Shown: in pieces, positions 42,558-51,800 of the stretch | Layout: the number at the start of each line of letters is the position of its first letter | Position numbering within the stretch: the stretch's first letter is position 1 | DNA from: PWXP01 sp040772845 | GTDB taxonomy: Bacteria > Planctomycetota > Planctomycetia > Pirellulales > Thermoguttaceae | Direction of reading: 5' to 3' | Assembly: GCA_040772845.1 (NCBI GenBank) | Contig: JAXGXG010000001.1 | Location: forward strand, 3,410,001 to 3,474,000 | Length of the DNA stretch: 64,000 nucleotides | Notes under the pieces: generated by a model | The model's input: only the letters and a program-made list of their open reading frames with translations | Database searches by the model: none | Told to the model about the DNA's origin: nothing | Made by a program: the position numbers and the translations under genes

Positions 42558-45500
42558 CTACTCCGCCGCCGCGTCCTCCATCATGGCGACGTCGTCGAAC
42601 CAGACGGCGCCGGCCGTGTTGCGCAGCAGGAGGTAGATGTTCACGTTGCGGATCGGTTTCTCGGGACGGATGACCAGTTCGCCCACCTGCCACGGCGATG
42701 TGCCCGTGGGAAAGGTGTGAACCTGCCCGTACAGCGGTGTGCCGTCGGTGTAGTAGATGTCTACGTACAGCGAATACTTCCGGCCGGCGGCGCCGGCGAC
42801 GTTCTCGCCACGGCTGGCGGCGCGGACCAGGACCGGCGCGGGCTCCTTCTGGTTCAAGGTGACCGCCTGACTGGCTTGAGCACTGTCGCCGGCTTTCGCA
42901 TTACGTAATCGCAACGAGGCCTTTCCATGGTGCGCTACGTCGGCATCGATGTCGCAGTCGCCCGAGCAGGACCAGGCTGTCTTGCCGTCTTCAAAACCGG
43001 GATTGCGCACCCGGTTTGCGGCAGGCGGAATGTGAAGCGCGGTTGTCGCGGCTCGGGCCGAGTAGTCATCAACGAACACTTCGGCAGCCAACTCAACCCT
43101 TCCCGCCTGTGCGCCGTTACTCGGCTTTACCAGGAATTGCACCGTCTTCTCTTGCCCGGGCTCCAACTCCACCTCCTGAACCTCTGGAACACTCCAACCT
43201 GCGGGAACCGTCAGCTCGACGCGGGCTTTCTTTGGCTCGGCGAAGTGGCTCCGTACCTTCAAGCTCATCTCCAAGGCGCCGGTCTCCACGGCCGCTGCTA
43301 CGGTGGATAAATCCGCCTGCAATGGCGGAACAACCACCAGATTGCGAGATACGGCAATCGGCACGGCGCTATCGGTTGGCCCCAGCCGCACCTCGGCCCG
43401 CAGCGTAATGTGGTCGCCTGCCTTCGCGTCCTTTCGGACGTGCAGCGTGGCGCTACCGTCCGGACGGGCCGTCACGTCCGATTCGGCCGCCGCGCCTTCC
43501 ACCTGCCAATGCGTGCATACGGGAACGTCTGCCGGTGCGGCCAGACATACACGAACCGGCACGGCGTCTCCGGCGACTACCTCGGACGGTGCTTCCAGCG
43601 TTGGGGGAGCAAGCCCGAGCGAGGCCAGCATAACCAGCCCCAGGTGATGCTCCACGGTCTCTACATCACGCAGCACTCGGCGGCAGCCGTTCTGGGCCTT
43701 CTGCTGGTCGATCCAGTTGCGCAAGGCGGTCGTCTTTTCGCCAACGGTGGCCAGGTGTTTGCGTATTGCTTCCTTCGCAGCCTTTTCGAGTACGGCCTTG
43801 CGGGCGCCCTCGACGGCGTCGCCGAGCGTCTGGCTCTCCGTCGCCAGTCGTTTGCGCATGGCTTCGGGAACCGGTTCGTACCACTCGCTGAATCGCGGGT
43901 TGCGGACGTAATCATCGCCGAACCGATCCTCCAGCGTGATCGACGCGATTCGCAAGGTCCCCGTCACGCCTGCCGCCATCTCCGGCTGCAGATAGATCGC
44001 GCGGAGCGGCTCGGTTGGGGTGATGGTAAGCTCGAAGTCTTGATACTCGTAGGTTCCCTTGGGCAAGTCCAGGTAGACGTTTTCGTAGTGGCTGAAGCTG
44101 GGGCTGACCCATGCATGGCGAGCCCGGATGCGCAGGGCCCCTTTGCCTTCAAGATTCTCGCCGGCGGCGCGTACTCGCAGGGTGACCGGCGCCGGCTCTT
44201 TCTGGAACAGCATGGCCCACTGCCAGGCCGACTGTGCGCCGCGTGCGCCTTGCATGACCATGCGGAAACCGTCGTCGGTCGGCTCGCGATCGTACGTCGC
44301 CGCGCCGGTGGTATGCCACGAAACGGCCACCGCCGGCTTGTCGGCGTCGACCTCGCGCATGCGAATGCCGCGCGCGACCACGTCCCCAGCCTGGCCCAGT
44401 CGCCATGCGGCCGCCTGCATCGGCGTGCTCAACCGCAAGAGCTTCACGCCGTTGCCCTCGACGTCCAGCTCCAGTTCCAACTGTCGGCCGTCTCGACGCA
44501 CCGTGACAACTTGGCCGTCGAGAATCTCTTCACACTCGACGTCATCGGCCAGTTGCAGGTTGGCGGCGTCTACCGTCACGCAGGTTGCGTACGGCTGGGC
44601 GTCCTCATTCAGCAGCGTCAGCCAGACGATCCCCGAGGCATCGGGTCCGAATCGCTCGACGAAGACGCGAGGATGCTTGGCGCGGGCATGCGTAATCGGC
44701 TCCCAGCCGGCCATGGCCAAGGTCTGGACCAGCGGCAGGTACTTACGGAACAGGTCGCGATCGCGTTCGTAGTAGGGAGGATGGTCCCAGTAACGCCCGC
44801 CGGGGCCCAGGGCGCTGGTGAACCAGTCGAAGAAGCCGGGGAAGATCCCGTAGGCCAGGGCCCGCTTCATGAACAGTTCGATCTCGCCTCGGCCGTAGGT
44901 CTGTTCATAGTTGCCCTTGAGCAAGGTCACCACCGGCTTGTGGCGGCTGATGCTCCGCACGTAGTTGAACGCCTCGCGCGAGATGCGAAGTCCCGTCTCG
45001 GCCCCAAAAATATCGAGCCACGGGGCCACGAAGCAACTGGCGTGCAGCGACCCGTTCATGATGGAAATCTGCCCTTTGGCCCGGAACGACTCGGCGGCTG
45101 CGCGGGCGAACGCGCACGAGTCGAAGTGGTTGTTCAGCACCGGTTTCTTGGCCACGGGGTCCCAGATGGGCGGCGCGACGGAGTACCGAAAATGCCCCGT
45201 CCTGTAGTTCAGCCCGGAACAGAGGCCGTCATAGCCGAAGCCGTCCAGCCGGCCGCCCGTCCGCTCGAAAACGCCTTCCGTGCGCCGGGTGGCCTGTTCG
45301 AGTAGCCACTTGCCGTACGGCAACTGGGGCGTCAGGTTGAATTGCGAGATGATATGGCCGTAGGCACGCGTCTTGCGGATATCGGCCTTGCCCCTGGCGT
45401 CGTACAAGGCCACGGCCGCGAACATGTCCTCCACGCCGGTAGTGCGGCGGAACGCCTCGGTCATCGCCTTCAGCAGCACGTCGTGGCCCGGCAGCGGATC

Positions 45501-46508
45501 CGTCTCCGGATTGTGGTCCGGAATGTTGGCAAACTGGCCTGCGTGCGTCAGGTAGACGACGCTCGGCACGTCGATCTTGTCGTCGTACGCCACTTCGGGC
45601 GCGCCCCACTGAACACCGAACAGGAACTCGTTCACGTTGTCGAGCTGCGAGAGCTTCGAGAAGGCCATCCACTGACCCGGCTGCTTCACGTGGTTGGCGA
45701 ACAGCTCCGGGTGTAGCCGGTAGTAGCCGTCCAGCGCGCCGCGGAAGCCCCACGCCGGATCGCACGGGTACAAATCGAACTCGAACGTCCATTCGTTGGG
45801 CTTGAGCGTATCGGGTGACAGGGCCAGGTCGTACACAAGATGAAGCTGGCGTTGCTGGGCATCGTACGCGGTGCGGAAGATGCACGGCCGGTCGATCGGT
45901 ACCGCCAGGGCCAGCCCCACCGGGCCGGTCAGCACCGTGGTGAAGTTCCGGTTGGCCGAACCCATGCGCAATGAAGGCCGGTCGGCCCACTCCGGCAGAT
46001 CGGGCCATTCTCGCAACGGCCGGATGTTCTCGTACGTCTTGCCTTCCTCCACAGCGCGAGACGTCTGCATGTCGTCGTACCACTGCCACCCGACGGCATC
46101 GACCGGAAGGGCCAACCGCAGCACGACCCCGCGGGCCGGCGCGTCCTTCTTCCCAACCAGCCGGCAGGTGAACCGCACCGCGCCCTGCTCCAATGCTTGG
46201 GCCGTTACGGTCGCCCCGGCATCGAGCCCTTCAAACGCCAGTTCGAGTCCGGCCGCCAGATCGCCCCCGGTGCGTGTCCCGGCAACGAACTCAGGCCCGC
46301 GCGTCACGTCGGCCATTTCAACCAGTGCCGCCGGCGCGGATCGGCCCATGACGCTTGTGCCTGCGATGTCGAGTTGCGTTACGCGGCCCGCATCGTCCAC
46401 AGCCAGCTTAAGGTCCTTGGCCGTGACGGTCTGCGGTCGTCCCTCGTGCGGCGCCGCCCCAAAGATCGAGAAGAGAACAAGACCACTCGCCATCATTCGA
46501 CGGAACAT
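42558..46508 (-). CDS. Very large secreted protein, putative glycan-active, with NEW3 and carbohydrate-binding domains
   Basis: 1316 residues from the ATG at 46508 (GGAGAATACAAC upstream). The N-terminal signal is RRMMASGLVLFSIFGAAPHE. Residues 30-300 look like a beta-sandwich domain of glycoside hydrolases. Residues 300-620 look like a TIM barrel (RTGGRLDGFGYDGLCSGLNY, GIFPGFFDWFTSALGPGGRY). Then come beta domains, an NPCBM-associated NEW3-type domain (LTVPAGWSVPEVQEVELEPG) and a C-terminal carbohydrate-binding jelly roll. No certified catalytic family was recognised. It probably acts with the downstream GH123-like enzyme. Confidence 0.8.
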   Translation of the reverse strand: MFRRMMASGLVLFSIFGAAPHEGRPQTVTAKDLKLAVDDAGRVTQLDIAGTSVMGRSAPAALVEMADVTRGPEFVAGTRTGGDLAAGLELAFEGLDAGATVTAQALEQGAVRFTCRLVGKKDAPARGVVLRLALPVDAVGWQWYDDMQTSRAVEEGKTYENIRPLREWPDLPEWADRPSLRMGSANRNFTTVLTGPVGLALAVPIDRPCIFRTAYDAQQRQLHLVYDLALSPDTLKPNEWTFEFDLYPCDPAWGFRGALDGYYRLHPELFANHVKQPGQWMAFSKLSQLDNVNEFLFGVQWGAPEVAYDDKIDVPSVVYLTHAGQFANIPDHNPETDPLPGHDVLLKAMTEAFRRTTGVEDMFAAVALYDARGKADIRKTRAYGHIISQFNLTPQLPYGKWLLEQATRRTEGVFERTGGRLDGFGYDGLCSGLNYRTGHFRYSVAPPIWDPVAKKPVLNNHFDSCAFARAAAESFRAKGQISIMNGSLHASCFVAPWLDIFGAETGLRISREAFNYVRSISRHKPVVTLLKGNYEQTYGRGEIELFMKRALAYGIFPGFFDWFTSALGPGGRYWDHPPYYERDRDLFRKYLPLVQTLAMAGWEPITHARAKHPRVFVERFGPDASGIVWLTLLNEDAQPYATCVTVDAANLQLADDVECEEILDGQVVTVRRDGRQLELELDVEGNGVKLLRLSTPMQAAAWRLGQAGDVVARGIRMREVDADKPAVAVSWHTTGAATYDREPTDDGFRMVMQGARGAQSAWQWAMLFQKEPAPVTLRVRAAGENLEGKGALRIRARHAWVSPSFSHYENVYLDLPKGTYEYQDFELTITPTEPLRAIYLQPEMAAGVTGTLRIASITLEDRFGDDYVRNPRFSEWYEPVPEAMRKRLATESQTLGDAVEGARKAVLEKAAKEAIRKHLATVGEKTTALRNWIDQQKAQNGCRRVLRDVETVEHHLGLVMLASLGLAPPTLEAPSEVVAGDAVPVRVCLAAPADVPVCTHWQVEGAAAESDVTARPDGSATLHVRKDAKAGDHITLRAEVRLGPTDSAVPIAVSRNLVVVPPLQADLSTVAAAVETGALEMSLKVRSHFAEPKKARVELTVPAGWSVPEVQEVELEPGQEKTVQFLVKPSNGAQAGRVELAAEVFVDDYSARAATTALHIPPAANRVRNPGFEDGKTAWSCSGDCDIDADVAHHGKASLRLRNAKAGDSAQASQAVTLNQKEPAPVLVRAASRGENVAGAAGRKYSLYVDIYYTDGTPLYGQVHTFPTGTSPWQVGELVIRPEKPIRNVNIYLLLRNTAGAVWFDDVAMMEDAAAE
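42559..42685. repeat. 127 bp direct repeat, right copy
   Basis: The 3' end of the 1316-residue gene, identical to 41363-41489 at 1196 bp distance. At its left edge the sequence changes and creates a TAG stop (42558-42560), so the protein loses its last two residues compared with the left copy. Confidence 0.95.
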
Positions 46509-46655
46509 GTTGTATTCTCCAGGGGTGGGGATCGAATCGGCCACATCATGTGCGAGCCGACTCTCCGTAGGTATGGGGGGAGGTTCTCAGTGGCGGCTGC
46601 GTTTCGAGCTTAGCAGACAGTGTGACGCCTCGCAACCTTGCCAAACACACGCCAC

Positions 46656-46684
46656 TTGACGCACGATTTGTTCCCGTTTAGGCT
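46656..46684 (+). promoter_or_regulatory. Possible sigma-70 promoter
   Basis: TTGACG (46656-46661) and TAGGCT (46679-46684) are 17 bp apart, about 50 bp before the small gene at 46735. The -35 box is good, the -10 box moderate. Confidence 0.35.
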
Positions 46685-46734
46685 GAATCTATGTGGGGTA
46701 TTACGCATATGCTCCGGAAGGGGTGGGGTGTCGG

Positions 46735-46959
46735 ATGAGTAGCACAATCGAAGCCCCCCAGAGGTGTGTGGAAACTGTGGGTGATCTGCGGTTGCCAGAC
46801 AGAGCCAACCGAAGATTACAGGAGCTGATGGATCGCAACAACGAAGGCCTTCTCACAGATGTCGAACGCGAAGATCTGGAATCGCTGGTGGAGTTGAGTG
46901 AGCGCCTCGCGCTGGTGCGGGCTGAAGTATTGCATCTGCTCGGACGAAATCTCTCATGA
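46735..46959 (+). CDS. Small helical protein paired with an HNH endonuclease remnant
   Basis: 74 residues from the ATG at 46735. Apart from the first 15 residues it is a helical, acidic protein (LQELMDRNNEGLLTDVERED, LVELSERLALVRAEVLHLL). Proteins of this composition often precede HNH endonuclease genes, and here the stop overlaps the HNH start as ATGA. It may be a partner or regulator of that nuclease. No function assigned. Confidence 0.65.
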   Translation: MSSTIEAPQRCVETVGDLRLPDRANRRLQELMDRNNEGLLTDVEREDLESLVELSERLALVRAEVLHLLGRNLS

Positions 46960-47157
46960 CTGCCCGGAGCGACATTGAGCATGAAGTGTCGCAACGAGCC
47001 GGCTAACGATGTGAGTATTGTCGCATGCACCAAGCATTGCAGGGCGCAACATTTCACGTCGAGCACATCATCCCCCGCTCCCGCAATGGATCATCGCACC
47101 TTGACAACCTGGCTTGGGCTTATCCTGGTTGTAATCTGCATAAATCGGATCGCGTCG
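46956..47157 (+). pseudogene. HNH endonuclease, broken by an in-frame TAA and 3' truncation
   Basis: The frame starts at 46956 (ATGA overlap with the previous gene) and reads MTARSDIEHEVSQRAG, then TAA at 47004-47006, then RCEYCRMHQALQG, HVEHIIPRSRNGSSHLDNL and CNLHKSDRVE. The residues before and after the TAA are continuous HNH family sequence, where a tyrosine codon (TAT/TAC) is expected. The C-x2-C zinc pair and the HNH histidines are kept. Homology ends about 47157, where an antisense enolase-type remnant begins. Confidence 0.85.
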
Positions 47158-47390
47158 AGGTCGGCCCAGGGAACGCTTGGCTCGGCCAGGCTGAAGTGGA
47201 GGCCGGCGGCGATTCCCAGGGCCGATTCGTCCATGCAGCCGGTCATAACGCCGATCCCCGCCGCTTCCGCCACGGCGGCAATCCTTCTTGCGGGCAATCC
47301 CGCCCACCTTCATCAGCTTGACGTTGAACCTGCGCACCCGGATCACGCGCGATGTCTTCTTCCACGTCCCAGCCGAAGTACCCCCCCGAT
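47091..47390 (-). pseudogene. Enolase-superfamily (dipeptide epimerase-like) C-terminal remnant
   Basis: On the minus strand, RFNVKLMKVGGIA in one frame is followed in another by ARRIAAVAEAAGIGVMTGCM, then ESALGIAAGLHFSLAEPS and PWADLDA. These are the K-x-K-type barrel strand and the C-terminal blocks of the muconate-lactonising/Ala-Glu epimerase group. A frameshift lies between them near 47290, the N-terminal half is gone, and the 3' end runs into the HNH remnant. Confidence 0.75.
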
Positions 47391-47424
47391 TGTCGAGGAA
47401 TTTTGCCGCACCAAGCGAGTATCG

Positions 47425-47619
47425 TTTGCGTATGGGTTCACGGGCCTGATGGATGAAGTGGCCATCTGGAACCGGGCGCTCACCGGCGCCGACGTGCTCT
47501 CGCTGTACAACGCGCTGACAATCCCCGAGCCGGGTTCCGCAGTCCTGCTCAGTCTTAGGGTTCTGGTTGGCCTGCTTGTCCGGCGTCGGCGGAAGCGACA
47601 GGGGTTCTGGCAGTCTTGA
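47425..47619 (+). pseudogene. LamG/PEP-CTERM protein C-terminal remnant
   Basis: The frame reads FAYGFTGLMDEVAIWNRALT, then LSLYNALTIPEPGSAVLLSL and LVGLLVRRRRKR. This is the last strands of a LamG/concanavalin-like domain followed by a PEP-CTERM sorting tail (PEP, hydrophobic helix, arginines). It resembles the end of the intact gene at 62702-63538. No start or N-terminal part exists upstream. Confidence 0.75.
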
Positions 47620-47638
47620 CCGAAAAAGGATACGGCAC

Positions 47639-48371
47639 ATGCTCCGACGGAATTGGAATCCCTGCAAGCGGAAACCGCACTTGCAGGGTTTTACCCTCGT
47701 TGAGTTATTGGTGGTGATCGCCATCATCGGCATTCTGATTGCCCTGCTGCTGCCTGCGGTGCAGTTGGCGAGGGAGGCGGCGCGGCGCATGCAATGCAGC
47801 AACAATCTGAAGCAGATGGGACTGGCATTGCACAATTATCTGAGCACCTACCGCACCCATTTCCCTCATGGCGCCTGGGGACACTATCGCCATGGTCTGT
47901 TCTCCACGATGCTCCCCTACCTGGAGCAGAAGACCATTTACGATTCGTTCGACCTACGGAGACTTCGCGCGCAACGGCATGTTCGGATACAACTTCGCGC
48001 GGCGAATTTCCGGGGTTACCGACGGCCTGAGCAACACGTTGGCCATGGGCGAATTCGTACAGAAGGATCGCGGCGACACCTGCCCGTTCAACGACTGGCC
48101 CGGCAACTGCCGCGCATGGATTTTCGGCAATGACGGAAGCTGCGGCAACTACACGAGCAAGGTCATCGTCCATCCGATCAACGCCCGGGTCGACCGCAAC
48201 AATTCGCCCTACGTGGGCTACAATCATCTGCCGATGGGCAGCCATCATCCGGGCGGCGCAGGCTTTCTCGTAGGGGATGGCAGCGTGACGTTTCTCTCGG
48301 AAAACATCAATATGGAAACGTACTTCTCCTTGGGCTCAGTGAACGGAGGTGAATGTGAGTCGATTCCCTAG
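47639..48371 (+). pseudogene. DUF1559 prepilin-like protein with an out-of-frame internal deletion
   Basis: From the ATG at 47639, MLRRNWNPCKRKPHLQ is followed by GFTLVELLVVIAIIGILIAL, the type IV prepilin-like N-terminus, and by MQCSNNLKQMGLALHNY, typical of planctomycete DUF1559 proteins. The frame ends its homology at YLEQKTIYDSFDL near 47955. The C-terminal part continues in another frame: RNGMFGYNFARRISGVTDGL, SNTLAMGEF and HPGGAGFLVGDGSVTF. A block of perhaps 80-100 residues that normally lies between is missing, so a deletion broke the gene. Confidence 0.85.
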
Positions 48372-48804
48372 CAAACGAAAGCTTCGGTCCTATTGGGTTC
48401 TGGGATTTCTCGTTGCCGGCTCGTTCCTTGCCGGCTGTGGCGGCGACCGTTTGCCGGTAGCGCCGGTGGAAGGCAAAGTGACGTACCAGGGCAAGCCGCT
48501 CGAGTTCGGGGCGGTAATCTTCCAGCCGGCGGCCGGGCCAGGGGCCAGCGGGACCATCCAGCCGGATGGTACCTTCCGCCTTTCCACCTACGGCAACGAA
48601 GACGGCGCCGTCGTTGGCGCGCACAAGGTGGCCTTCAGTTGCTTCGATAGCCAGAGTCCCGACGCCCCGCCGCCGGATCCCAGCAAGGAGCCAGGCCTCG
48701 GCAAACCGCTCATTCCCCGGAAATACCTGAGCGCGGAGACCAGCGGCCTGACCGCCGAGGTCAAGTCGCGCAATGAGCCGTTCGAGTTCATCCTGACCGA
48801 TTGA
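48355..48804 (+). CDS. Planctomycete-type small lipoprotein following DUF1559
   Basis: 149 residues from a GTG at 48355, placed 5 bp after GGAGG; a GTG at 48349 lies inside that site. The lipobox is FLAGCGG. The mature part opens PVEGKVTYQGKPLEFGAVIF, the transthyretin-like beta sandwich often seen in lipoproteins encoded after DUF1559 genes. No enzyme signature. The start overlaps the end of the broken DUF1559 gene. Confidence 0.85.
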   Translation: MSRFPSKRKLRSYWVLGFLVAGSFLAGCGGDRLPVAPVEGKVTYQGKPLEFGAVIFQPAAGPGASGTIQPDGTFRLSTYGNEDGAVVGAHKVAFSCFDSQSPDAPPPDPSKEPGLGKPLIPRKYLSAETSGLTAEVKSRNEPFEFILTD

Positions 48805-48841
48805 GCGGCGTTTCTGAGCATTGCGTGGCGATCGGTTGCCG

Positions 48842-51800
48842 CTACGGAGAACGCGGCGCGTACGCAACCGACATTTGCATCGGGTATGGGCAGGTGCAGC
48901 CGGAACTGGCTTCCGGAATGAGGATCAGGCCGCCGGCGGGAAGGATGTTGATGAAACACCCGGGGCGCGTGACCTGGTTGATCCGTGCCGCGCCGCCCCC
49001 GGGCCGCAAGTCGTACATCCAAGGATTGCCGCCTCGCCAGAAGAGACACTCGGCCGACGCGGAAACGTTGCCGCAACCGTGGCCTCGCCGATTGAACTTC
49101 CAGCCCTCGATACGCTCCCCAGTTTGAAGTCTGTATGCGTAAGGCCAAGTATAGGCAACCGATCCGATAAGCGTCGGATGACGGTTGAACTCGCCGTGGC
49201 CGCCGTCGACCGGCAGGTCGGTATCGTGGTCGCGCTGCCAGAGAAGCCGCCCGGTTCCGGCGTCGAAAGCCTGGAAGTAGTAGTGGATGCGCTCGTTCCC
49301 CCGCCGCTGGCGCAAGGCGGCTTGGCCGCTGGCGATGATGTGCTCACCGCCGGCAATCTTGGAGCCGCTAAGCAGCAGGATGTTTTCGGCCAGGCTCAGG
49401 TAGGCCGGCTGCTGTATGTTGTGCGATTCGATGCGTTGTTCGAAGCGAAGGTCGCCCGAAGCCATGTCCAGCGCGACCAGGAACACCTCGTTGCCGTCAA
49501 TCAGTTCTCGCATGGTCATTCGCCCCGAGCGGTCCGCCATGGCGGACGGGTTCCGGCTTTCGAGAAAATACACCTTTTCACCGCCTGCCGTTAGCGTGGT
49601 ATCGATAATGACGCCGTTTCGATACCGCCACCGCAGCTTTCCCGTTGCCCGATCGAGCGCGAACAGGCAGCGGCTAAGGGCGACCTTCATATTGGGATAC
49701 CATACGGGCATAATGTCGAGTTCAGACCGGCGAGTGATCTGGCGATATGCGGCCTCCGGAGAACGCTCCGTTCCGAGCAAGAACGAACCCGTCACGGCCA
49801 CATAGCCCCACTCGCCCGGCGCGCCGTCGCCGGAATCGTGCGGAATGCTGGCCAGCACGTTGCGACTGCCGTCGGCCACGCTGAACCGCTCGCACCGGTC
49901 GGCGGCGGCCACATAGAGATAACGCTCATCGACCGCCATGCTGCTGGAGTCAAGGAAGGCGCCAACTCGCAGCGAATCCGGGATTTCCGTCTCCCAGTAG
50001 ATAGCGCCGTTGTAGGCATCGACCGCAAACATGACCTCGCGGCCGGGAACGAATAGCCGACCATCCTTGTACAACGGCGGAGCATTGCGGAAATGGCGAT
50101 CGACCATCGGTCGAGGCCCCGGCTCACCGAACCACTGCACGCGAATCGGCGATTTGACCAGCCGGTCGCCGCTCGATGCCGTGTTCGCCGGATCGGCAAA
50201 GGCGTGCGTCCACTCCCCCGCGCCCTCAAGCGGCCCTCTCCGCGCCTGACCGAACACAAAACCGGCCCGCGACTCCACTTGCCATGCAGGCAACGTGCCT
50301 TCCCCCCAGGTCTTCCATACCGCCATGTCGGCCCGGTCGGTCGGCGCTTGCACGATGACCATCCCGCCGTTCGGCCGGAGGATGCGCCCGATTTCGGCAG
50401 CCGACGACGGCAACCGTCCGGAACTCAGCGAATCGCCGGCCACCACCAGGTTGGCGCAGTAGTCGGGCAGGGACAGCCTGTCGAACGCGGCTTGCATTAC
50501 GGTCACGCGCGTGCCCTGCAAACCGGCTTCGTCCAGCAAATGCCGAGCGGCGGCCACCTGCTCCGCGTCGGGTTCGATGGCAATCACCTGCAAGCGGCTG
50601 CGGCGTGCAAGCTCCAAGGCAAGCTGCCCTTTGCAACTACCCAGCAGGATACAGTATCCCTGCCGGCAATTCGCCGCAGCCAGCACGCGTTGAGCGAATT
50701 GCCCGAAGCCGACGTCGTTTGCCCCGGGAGCGTTGACGGGTTCCCTGGGCGTGGCATGAACGACTTTTGCAGCCGTTTGCGTGTCGGTATCCTTGGCAGG
50801 GCGAAAGCAATGGATAACGCCCTGATCGGTACTGGCGAAAAGACACCCGTTCGCCGCCGCGAGACCGTGCGCCGTCCCCTCGACCGTCGCCGAGCAGACG
50901 ATCTGCCCATCGGCGGAATCGATGGCGACTACCCTGTTTTTCCCTCCGAGAAAGAGGAACCGGCCGGCGAGGATCATTGCATAGGGGCAATCGCAGGGGA
51001 TCGACCAGACGCGGCACGCCTGCTGCGCCACGGCAATCTCTTTCAGCCGAGCGTCGATAGCCTTCAGTCGCTCGGTCGTAACAGAGGACTTATCCTCGCC
51101 GTCCGTCAGCCGCTTCCGGTCTTCGGCCAGACTCTTCCTTTCCCGAGCCAAGACAAGATACCGCACCCGGTCGAATGCCGTCAGTTTGTCTTCCGACTGC
51201 AGATAGGCCATCGAACCGCTGACAACCATGCGCAGGCCGTTGAACGTGGCCAGTGTTTCCCGTGTTTGCGAATCGGCAACGGCAATGCCGGGCGGCCGTA
51301 TGCTCGGACCTGCTACAACGTCCTGCTCAGTAACCAGCACGCAAGCGCTCCCGCCGTCTGGAAGACCGCCAAGCGGCTCGCCATCGGCCCGAGCGAAGAC
51401 GGCAGGCGACGTGCGGCCGGTGGGCACATACAAACGGTCCGGCGAGACGAGCATGTAGCCTTGGGACGAAACGCCGATCTTTCGACTCCAACGCACCGCG
51501 CCGTCCTTGGCGTCGAGTGCCGCCAGGTACACACCCTCGTTCGGGAACAGGCCGGCCGCCGCATAGGCGATTCCGCCATCGACCACAATGGAAGACCGGA
51601 CCGGCCACAGCGAAATCATGCGTCCGTTGCCCGGCACACAGGTGAGCGGCTCGTGCACAAACCGTCTCCAGACCAACTGGCCATCGGCCGCTTGCAGGCA
51701 GTAGACCGCGCCGTCGTCCGAACCGGCGTAGACCAGGTCGCCGGCCACGGTCGGCGCGAGTCGAACCGGGCCGCCCGTGAAGAAGCTCCATCGCTGCTGC

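Noticed and set aside
42349..42636. 95-codon plus-strand frame in the inserted block
   Set aside because: Overlaps the 127 bp repeat antisense to the gene end; no ribosome site or motif.
43410..45305. 631-codon plus-strand frame
   Set aside because: Antisense to the 1316-residue secreted protein gene.
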